Assembly (NCBI GenBank): GCA_030594795.1
Contig: JAUVEK010000056.1
Span: 1-7,856 of the forward strand
Reading direction: 5' to 3'
DNA length: 7,856 nucleotides
Source: Candidatus Nanohalarchaeota archaeon
Lineage (GTDB): Archaea > EX4484-52 > B79-G9
Program-made: the position numbers and the translations under genes
Notes under the pieces: generated by a model
What the model saw: the letters and a program-made list of their open reading frames with translations, nothing else
Told to the model about the DNA's origin: nothing
Database searches by the model: none
Part shown: positions 1-5,149 of the stretch, piece by piece
Position numbering within the stretch: the first letter of the stretch is position 1
Layout of the letters: every line of letters starts with the position of its first letter

Positions 1-634
1 TGTTGGCTACAACCGGGACTTTTTCGAAGATGCTTTTTTTTACGTTCATGTCTTCCGGCACGATTCCTATGACCGGTGCCTCGCACATGGTCTCAACATC
101 ATCCTGTGTCAGTTCCCATCCATTGTTTTTTACTCTTGTGATTATAACGCCGAATATGTTTTTTTTCATGTCTCTTGCCATCCGGGATATTTTTGCTGCA
201 TTGGCGACGGTCGGCATCTCCGGGTTTGTTACGATGATTATATCATCGCAGGCCTCTAAAACTGACTGGGAATCTTTATCCATGCCTGCAGGGGAATCTA
301 CTATTACTGTTGAGTCTAATTTGTTCAGGGCAAGCCTCATATTGGATACGTCTGCATTCAGTAATTCAAGGTCTATGGATGAAGGGATGAATTTAAGGCC
401 TGTCTGGTGCATGTAAATCGCGCGGCTTATGTCTATCTGCTCGTTGAGAACATCCTGGAGGTTGTTTGGAAACAAGTAGAGCCCAAGGTGTACGCCCATT
501 GTGGATGCAGTTGTGTCTGCGTCTACGACTACGACGTCATTGCCAAATTCATGGAGCGCAAGAGCAATGTTGAGTGATGATACTGTTTTACCTGTACCGC
601 CTTTTCCTGAAACGACTCCTATTATCCTTGGCAT
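1..634 (-). CDS. minD: MinD/ParA-family P-loop ATPase, partial (C-terminus beyond left edge)
   Basis: Translating the minus strand from the ATG at 634-632 gives 211 residues that stay open to the window edge. The deviant Walker A motif GKGGTGKT is at residues 10-17, with both the signature lysine K11 and K16. A switch region VVVVDAD is at 34-40, and the second acidic motif VIVDSPAGMD is at 110-119, matching the DxPAG of MinD. A late TNPEMPTV segment (136-143) is also typical of MinD. These ATPases dimerise on ATP and position or regulate partners at membranes or DNA. Archaeal genomes carry several paralogues, so a cell-division role is not assured. Family members are usually about 240-260 residues, so roughly 30-50 residues, including any C-terminal amphipathic membrane-targeting helix, lie outside the window. 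The codons include many AUA. No Shine-Dalgarno is visible, and a TATA-like box lies about 37 nt upstream. The overlapping plus-strand frame is a shadow. Family assignment is firm; the exact MinD role is inferred. Confidence 0.9.
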   Translation of the reverse strand, partial: MPRIIGVVSGKGGTGKTVSSLNIALALHEFGNDVVVVDADTTASTMGVHLGLYLFPNNLQDVLNEQIDISRAIYMHQTGLKFIPSSIDLELLNADVSNMRLALNKLDSTVIVDSPAGMDKDSQSVLEACDDIIIVTNPEMPTVANAAKISRMARDMKKNIFGVIITRVKNNGWELTQDDVETMCEAPVIGIVPEDMNVKKSIFEKVPVVAN

Positions 635-663
635 ATAATCACTGTTATTATTAGACAGTGCGA

Positions 664-675
664 TAATATTAAATA
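664..675 (-). promoter_or_regulatory. Probable box A (TATA) promoter of the MinD-like gene
   Basis: On the minus strand the segment reads TATTTAATATTA-like, centred about 35-37 nt upstream of the ATG at 634. With the usual archaeal TATA-to-start spacing of about 26 nt, transcription would begin around 645 and leave a leader of about 10 nt. This is a sequence-pattern call only. Confidence 0.45.
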
Positions 676-708
676 CTTTGTGGTAGTTACAAGGAGTTTG
701 GGGGTATT

Positions 709-727
709 ATTCTATCGGCAGGGTATG
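709..727 (+). repeat. Direct repeat, copy 1 (19 bp)
   Basis: The sequence ATTCTATCGGCAGGGTATG is identical to positions 2012-2030. The upstream base T708 also matches the third, shorter copy at 1234-1246. It lies between the MinD promoter and the 3' end of the DUF2283-like gene. It may be the left border of an inserted segment. The function is unknown. Confidence 0.85.
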
Positions 728-749
728 CATCAACTGTATAGAGAACAAC

Positions 750-1097
750 TCAGGCAACCACTACAGCAGGTGCAGTTGCTGTAAAAAGGCGATCTTCAAA
801 AATTCCCTTTACCAGGGGTATCTTCATCACGATTTTTATTATGCTGAATTCTTTTTGTCCAATTACACTGAACTTGGCTGATTTTATGTTTTCAAGGCGT
901 TTTTTGTCAATCTCGGATTCGAAAAAGTTTTCCAGATATTTTGAAGCATTCATTATTTCAAGCCCGACTATTTTGTCATCTGCTGAAAAATCTATTATAA
1001 ACTGGTCAAACTCAAGACTGTCCTGAACTGCTACTCCGGTTGATATATATAATATATCCTCTTCGAAATCATAATCTACATGCGCTTCTTTTGCCAT
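750..1097 (-). CDS. DUF2283-like protein
   Basis: This predicts a 115-residue protein. The N-terminal half has the layout of DUF2283: YDFEEDILYI (residues 9-18), then a beta segment FIIDFSADDKIVGLEIMNAS (33-52) that matches the family core of an aspartate-led strand, a turn, and a VG-x-EI-x-x-AS strand. Characterised function is lacking for the family; small DUF2283 proteins are common in bacteria and archaea and are often next to small mobile-type genes. This copy is longer than the usual 55-75 residues, with about 50 extra residues containing a charged helix (55-75) and a hydrophobic C-terminal end. It is the first gene inside the repeat-bounded segment, transcribed towards MinD. No Shine-Dalgarno is visible, and the nearest clear TATA box is far upstream (1180-1192), implying a leader of about 60 nt. 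Family assignment is likely; the role is unknown. Confidence 0.75.
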   Translation of the reverse strand: MAKEAHVDYDFEEDILYISTGVAVQDSLEFDQFIIDFSADDKIVGLEIMNASKYLENFFESEIDKKRLENIKSAKFSVIGQKEFSIIKIVMKIPLVKGIFEDRLFTATAPAVVVA

Positions 1098-1105
1098 ATT
1101 ACTGC

Positions 1106-1129
1106 CTACGAATTTTTCGTTTTCTCCAT
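1106..1129 (-). other. Possible 7-codon upstream ORF in the DUF2283 leader
   Basis: If transcription starts about 26 nt below the TATA box at 1180-1192, the DUF2283 leader contains an ATG at 1129-1127 followed by seven sense codons (MEKTKNS) and TAG. It ends 8 nt before the DUF2283 start codon. An ORF this short can arise by chance, and no ribosome-binding site is visible. Confidence 0.15.
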
Positions 1130-1179
1130 TTTTGAATAATCTTTATTCTTTTTTTGTTTTCACATATTGCTACATGTCC

Positions 1180-1192
1180 TTATATAATATAT
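1180..1192 (-). promoter_or_regulatory. A+T-rich TATA element between divergent genes
   Basis: The near-palindromic run TTATATAATATAT can act as a box A in either direction. On the minus strand it is the best promoter candidate for the DUF2283-like gene, about 89 nt upstream of its ATG. On the plus strand it sits only about 20 nt before the ATG of the possible small ORF at 1204, which is a little too close for a standard leaderless start. Confidence 0.45.
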
Positions 1193-1203
1193 TTCGTACT
1201 TAA

Positions 1204-1347
1204 ATGTTGCGATTCTTCGCTTTGATTGGTGCTTATTCTATCGGCAACTTCCTGAGTGGGTTTATGGACAACGGGGAGAGCAATCATATTACTGTACATA
1301 CTGTTTGTGATAGATGCCTGCAAACTAATAATATCTCTTTTAAGTAG
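1204..1347 (+). CDS. Possible small protein of 47 residues with a hydrophobic N-terminus and one CxxC
   Basis: An open frame runs from ATG 1204 to TAG 1345-1347. The first 20 or so residues (MLRFFALIGAYSIGNFLSGF) are mostly hydrophobic and could form a membrane segment or signal anchor. The tail is polar and carries a single CDRC pair (residues 35-38). The 13-bp repeat core at 1234-1246 is part of the frame and encodes YSIG. The frame fills most of the 295-nt gap between the DUF2283-like gene and the 202-residue gene. Without homologues it cannot be told from a chance ORF or a remnant of an older gene. The TATA-to-ATG spacing (about 20 nt) is short, and a second in-frame ATG at 1264 would drop the hydrophobic part. 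Confidence 0.25.
   Translation: MLRFFALIGAYSIGNFLSGFMDNGESNHITVHTVCDRCLQTNNISFK
1234..1246 (+). repeat. Direct repeat core, copy 3 (13 bp)
   Basis: The sequence TATTCTATCGGCA matches positions 708-720 exactly and 2012-2023 over 12 bases, in the same orientation. The GGGTATG extension found in the two outer copies is missing here. It is located inside the segment bounded by those outer copies. Confidence 0.75.
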
Positions 1348-1362
1348 TAAAGTGCTGGAACA

Positions 1363-1371
1363 TTTATAATA
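1363..1371 (+). promoter_or_regulatory. Box A promoter of the 202-residue gene
   Basis: TTTATAATA is centred about 26 nt upstream of the ATG at 1393. This is the spacing expected when the first transcribed base is the A of the start codon, so the mRNA is probably leaderless. This supports the choice of start. Confidence 0.65.
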
Positions 1372-1392
1372 ATATTCTTATAATATGTATCT

Positions 1393-2001
1393 ATGGATGA
1401 ATTTATGGATGACCCAGAACTAAGGCAACTACGTGAGGAATTACGTGGTCCTCCACCAATAATTGTAGATGTCGATGATTCTTGTAAAGCGCTTATAGTT
1501 GGCTTAAACGAGATAGGTATAACAAACAGAGAAGATGATGTTCCGATTCTAGTGACATATGATTTAAAACCCGGTCATGTTGCATTTTTAGGGTATGAAT
1601 CTGATGAAGAGATTGCTTTTTTAGGACATATTGATGGAAAAACTAATATTGAGAAGTCAGTGAAGGGATTGTATTCAGAATTGTCTTATTTGAAACAACC
1701 AGAGAAAAGAATAGACACATATAGTGGGTATATTATTGTTGGCGATGATGATGTGTCTAAAAGAGTGGAAGAGGCGATTGAAAATATTGAGGGATTTGAG
1801 CATGCATTAGGTATGGAACTAAATGAAGAACAATATGAAACAGATGCGGTTTCAATCAATGCCAGAACTGGCAAAATTGATCGGACACCACCGGAATACA
1901 GGTCATCAGTTCAAGAAAGAACCTATGAACCAGGCACTTTTGCAAGGATTGTATATAGTCCTGGGAATAAACCCAAACCAGATGATAATCTGATATTATA
2001 A
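1393..2001 (+). CDS. Hypothetical acidic protein, 202 residues, unrecognised
   Basis: I do not recognise this protein. It is strongly acidic, has no signal peptide or membrane helix, and appears to alternate strands and helices. Visible parts are an acidic helical start (1-17), a strand IIVDVDD (23-29), a segment VAFLGYESDEEIAFLGHIDG (63-82) with a repeated AFLG pattern, a strand YIIVGDDD (113-120), a charged helix (121-135), and a proline- and charge-rich tail (165-202). No catalytic signature stands out. Codon choice is clearly more A/T-rich than in the radical SAM gene next to it, and the gene lies just inside the right-hand 19-bp direct repeat, so recent acquisition is plausible. The start at 1393 is supported by a box A 26 nt upstream. 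A second ATG four codons later (1405) is possible but fits the promoter less well. That it is a real gene is likely; function is unknown. Confidence 0.75.
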   Translation: MDEFMDDPELRQLREELRGPPPIIVDVDDSCKALIVGLNEIGITNREDDVPILVTYDLKPGHVAFLGYESDEEIAFLGHIDGKTNIEKSVKGLYSELSYLKQPEKRIDTYSGYIIVGDDDVSKRVEEAIENIEGFEHALGMELNEEQYETDAVSINARTGKIDRTPPEYRSSVQERTYEPGTFARIVYSPGNKPKPDDNLIL

Positions 2002-2011
2002 TAATAATTTC

Positions 2012-2030
2012 ATTCTATCGGCAGGGTATG
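2012..2030 (+). repeat. Direct repeat, copy 2 (19 bp)
   Basis: This is identical in sequence and orientation to 709-727. It starts 11 nt after the stop codon of the 202-residue gene and lies just upstream of the radical SAM promoter, so it is a candidate right border of an inserted segment of about 1.3 kb. Confidence 0.85.
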
Positions 2031-2039
2031 GAGGGGGAG

Positions 2040-2048
2040 TATTTTTAA
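2040..2048 (+). promoter_or_regulatory. Box A-like promoter of the radical SAM gene
   Basis: TATTTTTAA is centred about 28 nt before the ATG at 2072, consistent with a leaderless transcript. It lies 10 nt after the right-hand direct repeat. The match to the box A consensus is moderate. Confidence 0.5.
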
Positions 2049-2071
2049 GGGGATGATGACAAAGACTGCTT

Positions 2072-3208
2072 ATGACAATGCAGGAGAAAATCGTTTCGCT
2101 TTCAGCGCACTCGTTTTTTGACAGGGAATCTTCCCGCGAGTCAAAGGTTGTGAGCCTTTCGCGCGCCAACCAGTATGATACGTGCGGGTCGGCTGCAAAT
2201 ACTGATCTTGGCGCAATATACAGGGCTGAGAACGGGCAGAAGGGGTGCCTGCTTTTCAAGACTCTTTATACAAACCAGTGCTCTTTTGACTGCAAGTACT
2301 GCATCAATGCAAGGAAGGAGAAGAAGTCGAGCTATACGCCGCCTGAGCTTGCGAAGACGTTTATGGGGCTCTATAGGCGGAATCTTGTTGACGGGCTTTT
2401 TTTGAGTTCCGGTATCCCGAGGGATCCTGAAATTATCATGGAGAAGATGATCGAGACACTGGAAATTGTGCGATCCAGGTATCGGTTCGGGGGGTATATC
2501 CATATGAAGGTTCTCCCTGGTGCCAGTTATGATTCGATAAAGAGGGCTTCGGGGCTTGCGCAAAGGCTGAGCATCAATCTTGAGGCGCCCAGTAAGGACA
2601 GATTGTCCTGCCTTTCTGGTACGAAGGACTACAGGATTGATATTCTTCGCAGGCAGAGGTGGCTTTCGGGTATGAACCTTTCGCACGGGCATACTACGCA
2701 GTTTGTTGTGGGGGCCGGCGATGAGAGTGATCTTGAGATTCTTAATATGCTTGATTTTGAGCATAAGAATTTCGGTATCCAGCGCGGTTATTTTAGCGCT
2801 TTTTCGCCGTGCAGGGGGACTGCACTTGAGGGGCGGGAGAAGACTGAGAAGCTCAGGGAGGTTCGCCTCTACAATACTGATTTTCTTTTGAGGAAGTACA
2901 ATTTCAATATCAGGGAGATAAAGGAGATTTTGGGTGAGGATGGGAATCTCTCCCGCGAGGATCCGAAGGTGCTGGTTGCGCGGAATTATTTTGTGAAGCC
3001 TGTTGATGTCAACAGCGCGAGCTATGATGAGCTTTTGCATGTCCCGGGCATAGGTGAGGTTAGTGCAAAGAGGATAGTTGAGAGGAGGAAGAGGGGGCTC
3101 ATCAAAAGGAGGCGCGAGCTGAAGGAGATGGGGGTTGTTCTTAGGCGCGCTGATGCGTTTGTTAAGGTTAACGGGTGGAGCCAGAGGGGTGTTTGTGAGT
3201 ATGTGTGA
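2072..3208 (+). CDS. Radical SAM protein with C-terminal helix-hairpin-helix (putative DNA modification/repair)
   Basis: The radical SAM cluster motif is CSFDCKYC at residues 70-77 (C70, C74, C77), coordinating a 4Fe-4S cluster that cleaves S-adenosylmethionine. Around it are blocks I recognise from the family catalogued as the radical SAM protein linked to a uracil-DNA glycosylase (TIGR03916): YRRNLVDGLFLSSG (101-114), GYIHMKVLPGAS (141-152) and RLSINLEAPS (165-174). The C-terminus has a helix-hairpin-helix, HVPGIGEVSAKRIV (323-336), a non-specific DNA-binding element, followed by a basic stretch (338-352). At 378 residues it is close to family length and appears complete. The substrate and reaction are not known; a DNA base or backbone is inferred from the helix-hairpin-helix and the glycosylase linkage. 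No glycosylase gene is in the window. ATG 2072 is preferred because a box A lies about 28 nt upstream; Met3 is an alternative. It converges with the channel gene, 2 nt away. Confidence 0.88.
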   Translation: MTMQEKIVSLSAHSFFDRESSRESKVVSLSRANQYDTCGSAANTDLGAIYRAENGQKGCLLFKTLYTNQCSFDCKYCINARKEKKSSYTPPELAKTFMGLYRRNLVDGLFLSSGIPRDPEIIMEKMIETLEIVRSRYRFGGYIHMKVLPGASYDSIKRASGLAQRLSINLEAPSKDRLSCLSGTKDYRIDILRRQRWLSGMNLSHGHTTQFVVGAGDESDLEILNMLDFEHKNFGIQRGYFSAFSPCRGTALEGREKTEKLREVRLYNTDFLLRKYNFNIREIKEILGEDGNLSREDPKVLVARNYFVKPVDVNSASYDELLHVPGIGEVSAKRIVERRKRGLIKRRRELKEMGVVLRRADAFVKVNGWSQRGVCEYV

Positions 3209-3210
3209 TG

Positions 3211-4023
3211 TCAGTTAGTCTCGCCGTCATTCTCATGATAAATTATGCTGCCGCAATGCTTGCAGTGCGTGGCGTCGAAATCATGGTGCCTAAGCCCGCA
3301 TTTTTTGCAGATTATAATTCTTTTTTTGGCATGTGAAAACATGAATTCTTTTATCAATAATCCCAGTTGCCATGGTATCAGGGCGATGCTTACAAGTATC
3401 ATCAGGACTGTTATTATTTTCCCAAGAGGCGTTATCGGGACAATATCTCCAAAACCGACTGTTGCCAGGGTCACTACTGAAAAATACATTGCTGTTCCCA
3501 GGTCGCTGATATCAGGATTAGTAAATCTTTCTGCTTCGTAAATGAAGGAAGAGAATATGAAGATGATTGAGGCAATTGTGAATATTATCTTTAGTATTCT
3601 TAGGTCATGCAGTTTTGCTTCTCTTGTCAGGAATGTGCCTGTGTCTATAAAGCGCATGAACCTGAAGATACGGAAGACTCTGAAAATGCGTATAAACCTT
3701 AAATCAAGGAATGTGATGAATGTCGGGATTATTGCAATGAGGTCTATTATGCTGTAGAAATGGAAGATGTGGTTTATCCTGTGTTTTGCGACCCAGAGCC
3801 TCAGGATATATTCTAAAATGAATATGGAAACTGTTACTATCTCAATGGTCCAAAAAAGACCGGGATATCTGGCATGGAAGTAAGTTTCCAGAATAAAGAT
3901 GCATACTGTGAATAAGTTAAGGGCTATTATGAATAAATCAATGGATTTCCCTAAAAATGTTGTAGTGTCATGAAGATAGAATGCTGTTTTGTCTTTGAGT
4001 GTGTTTATGTTGTGGGGGGGCAT
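3211..4023 (-). CDS. Voltage-gated potassium channel with C-terminal zinc ribbon
   Basis: This 270-residue membrane protein has the KvAP/Kch-type six-helix layout. S1 is about 28-46, S2 about 58-78 with acidic E71, S3 about 90-105 with D94, and S4 at 108-126 carries arginines at 109, 112, 115, 118, 121 and 124, one every third residue, the classic voltage sensor. S5 is about 143-162. The pore helix and selectivity filter TVGFGD are at 188-193, and S6 about 202-227. It should form a tetramer conducting K+ across the cytoplasmic membrane. After S6 comes a short basic linker and a four-cysteine zinc ribbon: C239, C242, C254 and C257 in C-x2-C-x11-C-x2-C spacing. Neither an RCK nor a cyclic-nucleotide domain is present, so the ribbon replaces the usual cytosolic gating domain. 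ATG 4023 is 26 nt below a perfect TATATAAAA box, implying a leaderless mRNA. The channel assignment is firm; the ribbon's role is unknown. Confidence 0.93.
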   Translation of the reverse strand: MPPHNINTLKDKTAFYLHDTTTFLGKSIDLFIIALNLFTVCIFILETYFHARYPGLFWTIEIVTVSIFILEYILRLWVAKHRINHIFHFYSIIDLIAIIPTFITFLDLRFIRIFRVFRIFRFMRFIDTGTFLTREAKLHDLRILKIIFTIASIIFIFSSFIYEAERFTNPDISDLGTAMYFSVVTLATVGFGDIVPITPLGKIITVLMILVSIALIPWQLGLLIKEFMFSHAKKRIIICKKCGLRHHDFDATHCKHCGSIIYHENDGETN

Positions 4024-4044
4024 GATGTATTTATTGGTCCTGAT

Positions 4045-4053
4045 TTTTATATA
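4045..4053 (-). promoter_or_regulatory. Box A promoter of the potassium channel gene
   Basis: On the minus strand this reads TATATAAAA, an excellent archaeal TATA box. Its centre is 26 nt from the A of the ATG at 4023, so the transcript probably starts at the start codon. Confidence 0.7.
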
Positions 4054-4148
4054 GGTTTAAACAGGATTATGGCTGGTGTTTATTAGTGTATTGTATATGC
4101 TAATGATTGTTTTGCGTCTTTTTCCCCTGTTTTCAGTAAATCATCGTA

Positions 4149-4197
4149 TACCCCACATATTTGAATATTTTTGGTAAAAATGCGCTTTTGTGGGGTA
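4149..4197. repeat. Inverted repeat with 9-bp arms enclosing a smaller hairpin
   Basis: TACCCCACA (4149-4157) is the exact reverse complement of TGTGGGGTA (4189-4197). The 31-nt loop itself contains a perfect 6-bp hairpin, ATTTTT-GGT-AAAAAT (4167-4181). This could be a regulator site, a cruciform, a mobile-element end or part of a structured RNA. It lies in the intergenic region between the channel gene and the DUF3800-like gene. Confidence 0.6.
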
Positions 4198-4207
4198 AAT
4201 GTGCTTA

Positions 4208-4248
4208 GAATCAAATTGAGGCTTTGATTCATAAGAATAGAGCCTCAA
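4208..4248. repeat. Two overlapping, mutually exclusive hairpins
   Basis: Hairpin A pairs GAATCAAA (4208-4215) with TTTGATTC (4223-4230) around a 7-nt loop. Hairpin B pairs TTGAGGCT (4216-4223) with AGCCTCAA (4241-4248), with an inner ATTC/GAAT pairing at 4227-4230 and 4235-4238. The two use shared bases and cannot form together. The site is 11 nt from the neighbouring inverted repeat. It is either alternative RNA folding or a nested DNA repeat; no known riboswitch class is recognised. Confidence 0.55.
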
Positions 4249-4299
4249 CAATGCAGTTATCTTAAAGCCAGTATCGCTTCTTATTTCAGGGAGCAAATG

Positions 4300-4307
4300 T
4301 ATATAAA
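4300..4307 (+). promoter_or_regulatory. Box A promoter, near-perfect in both directions
   Basis: TATATAAA on the plus strand is TTTATATA on the minus strand. For the plus-strand gene, its centre is about 27 nt before the ATG at 4331, which argues that 4331 rather than 4307 is the real start, since 4307 lies inside the box. On the minus strand it could start a transcript near 4277 that reads through the hairpins at 4149-4248. Confidence 0.55.
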
Positions 4308-4975
4308 TGACTATTGATAACACATATCTCATGCTTGTTGTTTTTGATTCTGCTGAACAAATGAAGTATACTGGAATTGCATCTGGTACCCAACGTGATT
4401 TTGGTTCGTTTTGTACTGGTATTGAACATGCATATCGTGAATTGGGTATAAATCACAAACATTGGAGCAAGTTAACTAGAAAAGAAAAATCTTCATTGAC
4501 GCCAAAAATTCACCGATTAATCAAAGAGTATAACGTTCACATTACAATCATATCGCATTCAAGACCTACGAACAAAGAACGGAAAGAATATTTCTTAGAG
4601 GACTTGCCTGAGGTGATTTCAGATATATTTAGCACTATATTCAAATTATGGAGCACATCATATCTGTTATTGTTTGATGACGATTATAATTTTAAAAACG
4701 CAAAAACTGAAGATTTTGCACTAAAAATCTTTAAGAAAATTGCGAAAAAGATTAGCGGAAAGACTGTTGCAATAAGAAAAGACAAATCAGGAATCAAAAT
4801 GACACTAAAGCATCCAAATAAAGAAGTATCACAATTTATTGGTCGTGTAAGAAATTTAAGTAGTTCATATGAAATATCAGTGATTGATAATGTTCTCGGC
4901 TGTTATCTTTATAATAAAAAGAATAAGAACAAAGTGAAATGGCCAGAAAATAAATTATTTCTTAAAAAAGTATGA
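4307..4975 (+). CDS. A+T-rich hypothetical protein, weakly DUF3800-like
   Basis: The longest frame is 222 residues from ATG 4307, but the better start is Met9 at 4331 (214 residues), because the TATATAAA box at 4300-4307 would start transcription there. From Met9 the protein opens MLVVFDSAEQ, resembling the N-terminal hydrophobic strand and aspartate of DUF3800 proteins, which have an RNase H-like fold. Numbering from 4307, further candidate metal-binding acids are D124-D126 in LLLFDDDYN and D194 in ISVIDNVLGCYLYNKK, the last resembling the final AD-x-x-x-G helix of the family. These are pattern resemblances in a divergent protein, not a confident match. Between them are lysine-rich helical segments (55-75, 136-160). 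Codon use is much more A/T-rich than in the flanking kinase or channel genes, suggesting acquired DNA. No partner gene is beside it. That it is a real gene is likely; the family is tentative. Confidence 0.7.
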   Translation: MTIDNTYLMLVVFDSAEQMKYTGIASGTQRDFGSFCTGIEHAYRELGINHKHWSKLTRKEKSSLTPKIHRLIKEYNVHITIISHSRPTNKERKEYFLEDLPEVISDIFSTIFKLWSTSYLLLFDDDYNFKNAKTEDFALKIFKKIAKKISGKTVAIRKDKSGIKMTLKHPNKEVSQFIGRVRNLSSSYEISVIDNVLGCYLYNKKNKNKVKWPENKLFLKKV

Positions 4976-4979
4976 TACC

Positions 4980-5007
4980 CCTGCCTTTGCAGACAGGAGG
5001 CGGGTTT
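4980..5007 (+). terminator. Possible hairpin terminator after the DUF3800-like gene
   Basis: CCTGCC (4980-4985) can pair with GGCGGG (4999-5004) with one G-U pair, followed by TTT. A smaller alternative is CTGC-CTTT-GCAG (4981-4992). It starts 5 nt after the stop codon. Archaeal termination mostly depends on T-runs, and the run here is short, so this is a weak call. Confidence 0.25.
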
Positions 5008-5149
5008 CTCAAACATCCTTATGGCAACGTCCACCAGGGATCATACCATAAAGACTCGAAATCCTATTACATATATGTACACACAGATTTATAAAAATAC
5101 CTATTTTTCAATTTCTCGGGGTTTTTCGCATGCAGAAGGAACTATAAAG
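5008..5149. other. Intergenic stretch with no gene seen
   Basis: This lies between the DUF3800-like gene and the tRNA. It holds a perfect 12-bp palindrome TACATATATGTA (5068-5079) and a TATA-like TTTATAAAAATA (5088-5099). On the minus strand the latter gives a run of five T about 50 nt beyond the tRNA 3' end, a possible tRNA terminator. The plus-strand frame here runs into the tRNA and is not credible as a gene. Confidence 0.4.

Noticed and set aside
3..416. Plus-strand open frame of 137 residues at the left edge
   Set aside because: It is antisense to the MinD-like ATPase, whose Walker motifs are unmistakable on the minus strand.
687..840. Plus-strand frame with cysteine pairs (CINC, CSCC) starting at the first direct repeat
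   Set aside because: It has no start codon, and most of it is antisense to the DUF2283-like gene; retained only as a possible remnant in the findings.
709..2030. CRISPR array from the repeated motif
   Set aside because: There are only three copies, hundreds of bases apart, with genes between them; the spacing and lengths do not fit repeats and spacers.
2051..2074. C/D-box guide RNA suggested by GATGATGA
   Set aside because: No paired D box at suitable distance, and the site is immediately at the promoter and start of the radical SAM gene.
2141..3040. Minus-strand open frame of 299 residues
   Set aside because: It lies fully inside the radical SAM gene on the opposite strand, has a basic, low-complexity composition and no recognisable domain.
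4141..4332. Minus-strand open frame of 63 residues
   Set aside because: It starts inside the DUF3800-like gene, spans the inverted repeats, and the likely minus-strand TATA box lies downstream of its start codon.
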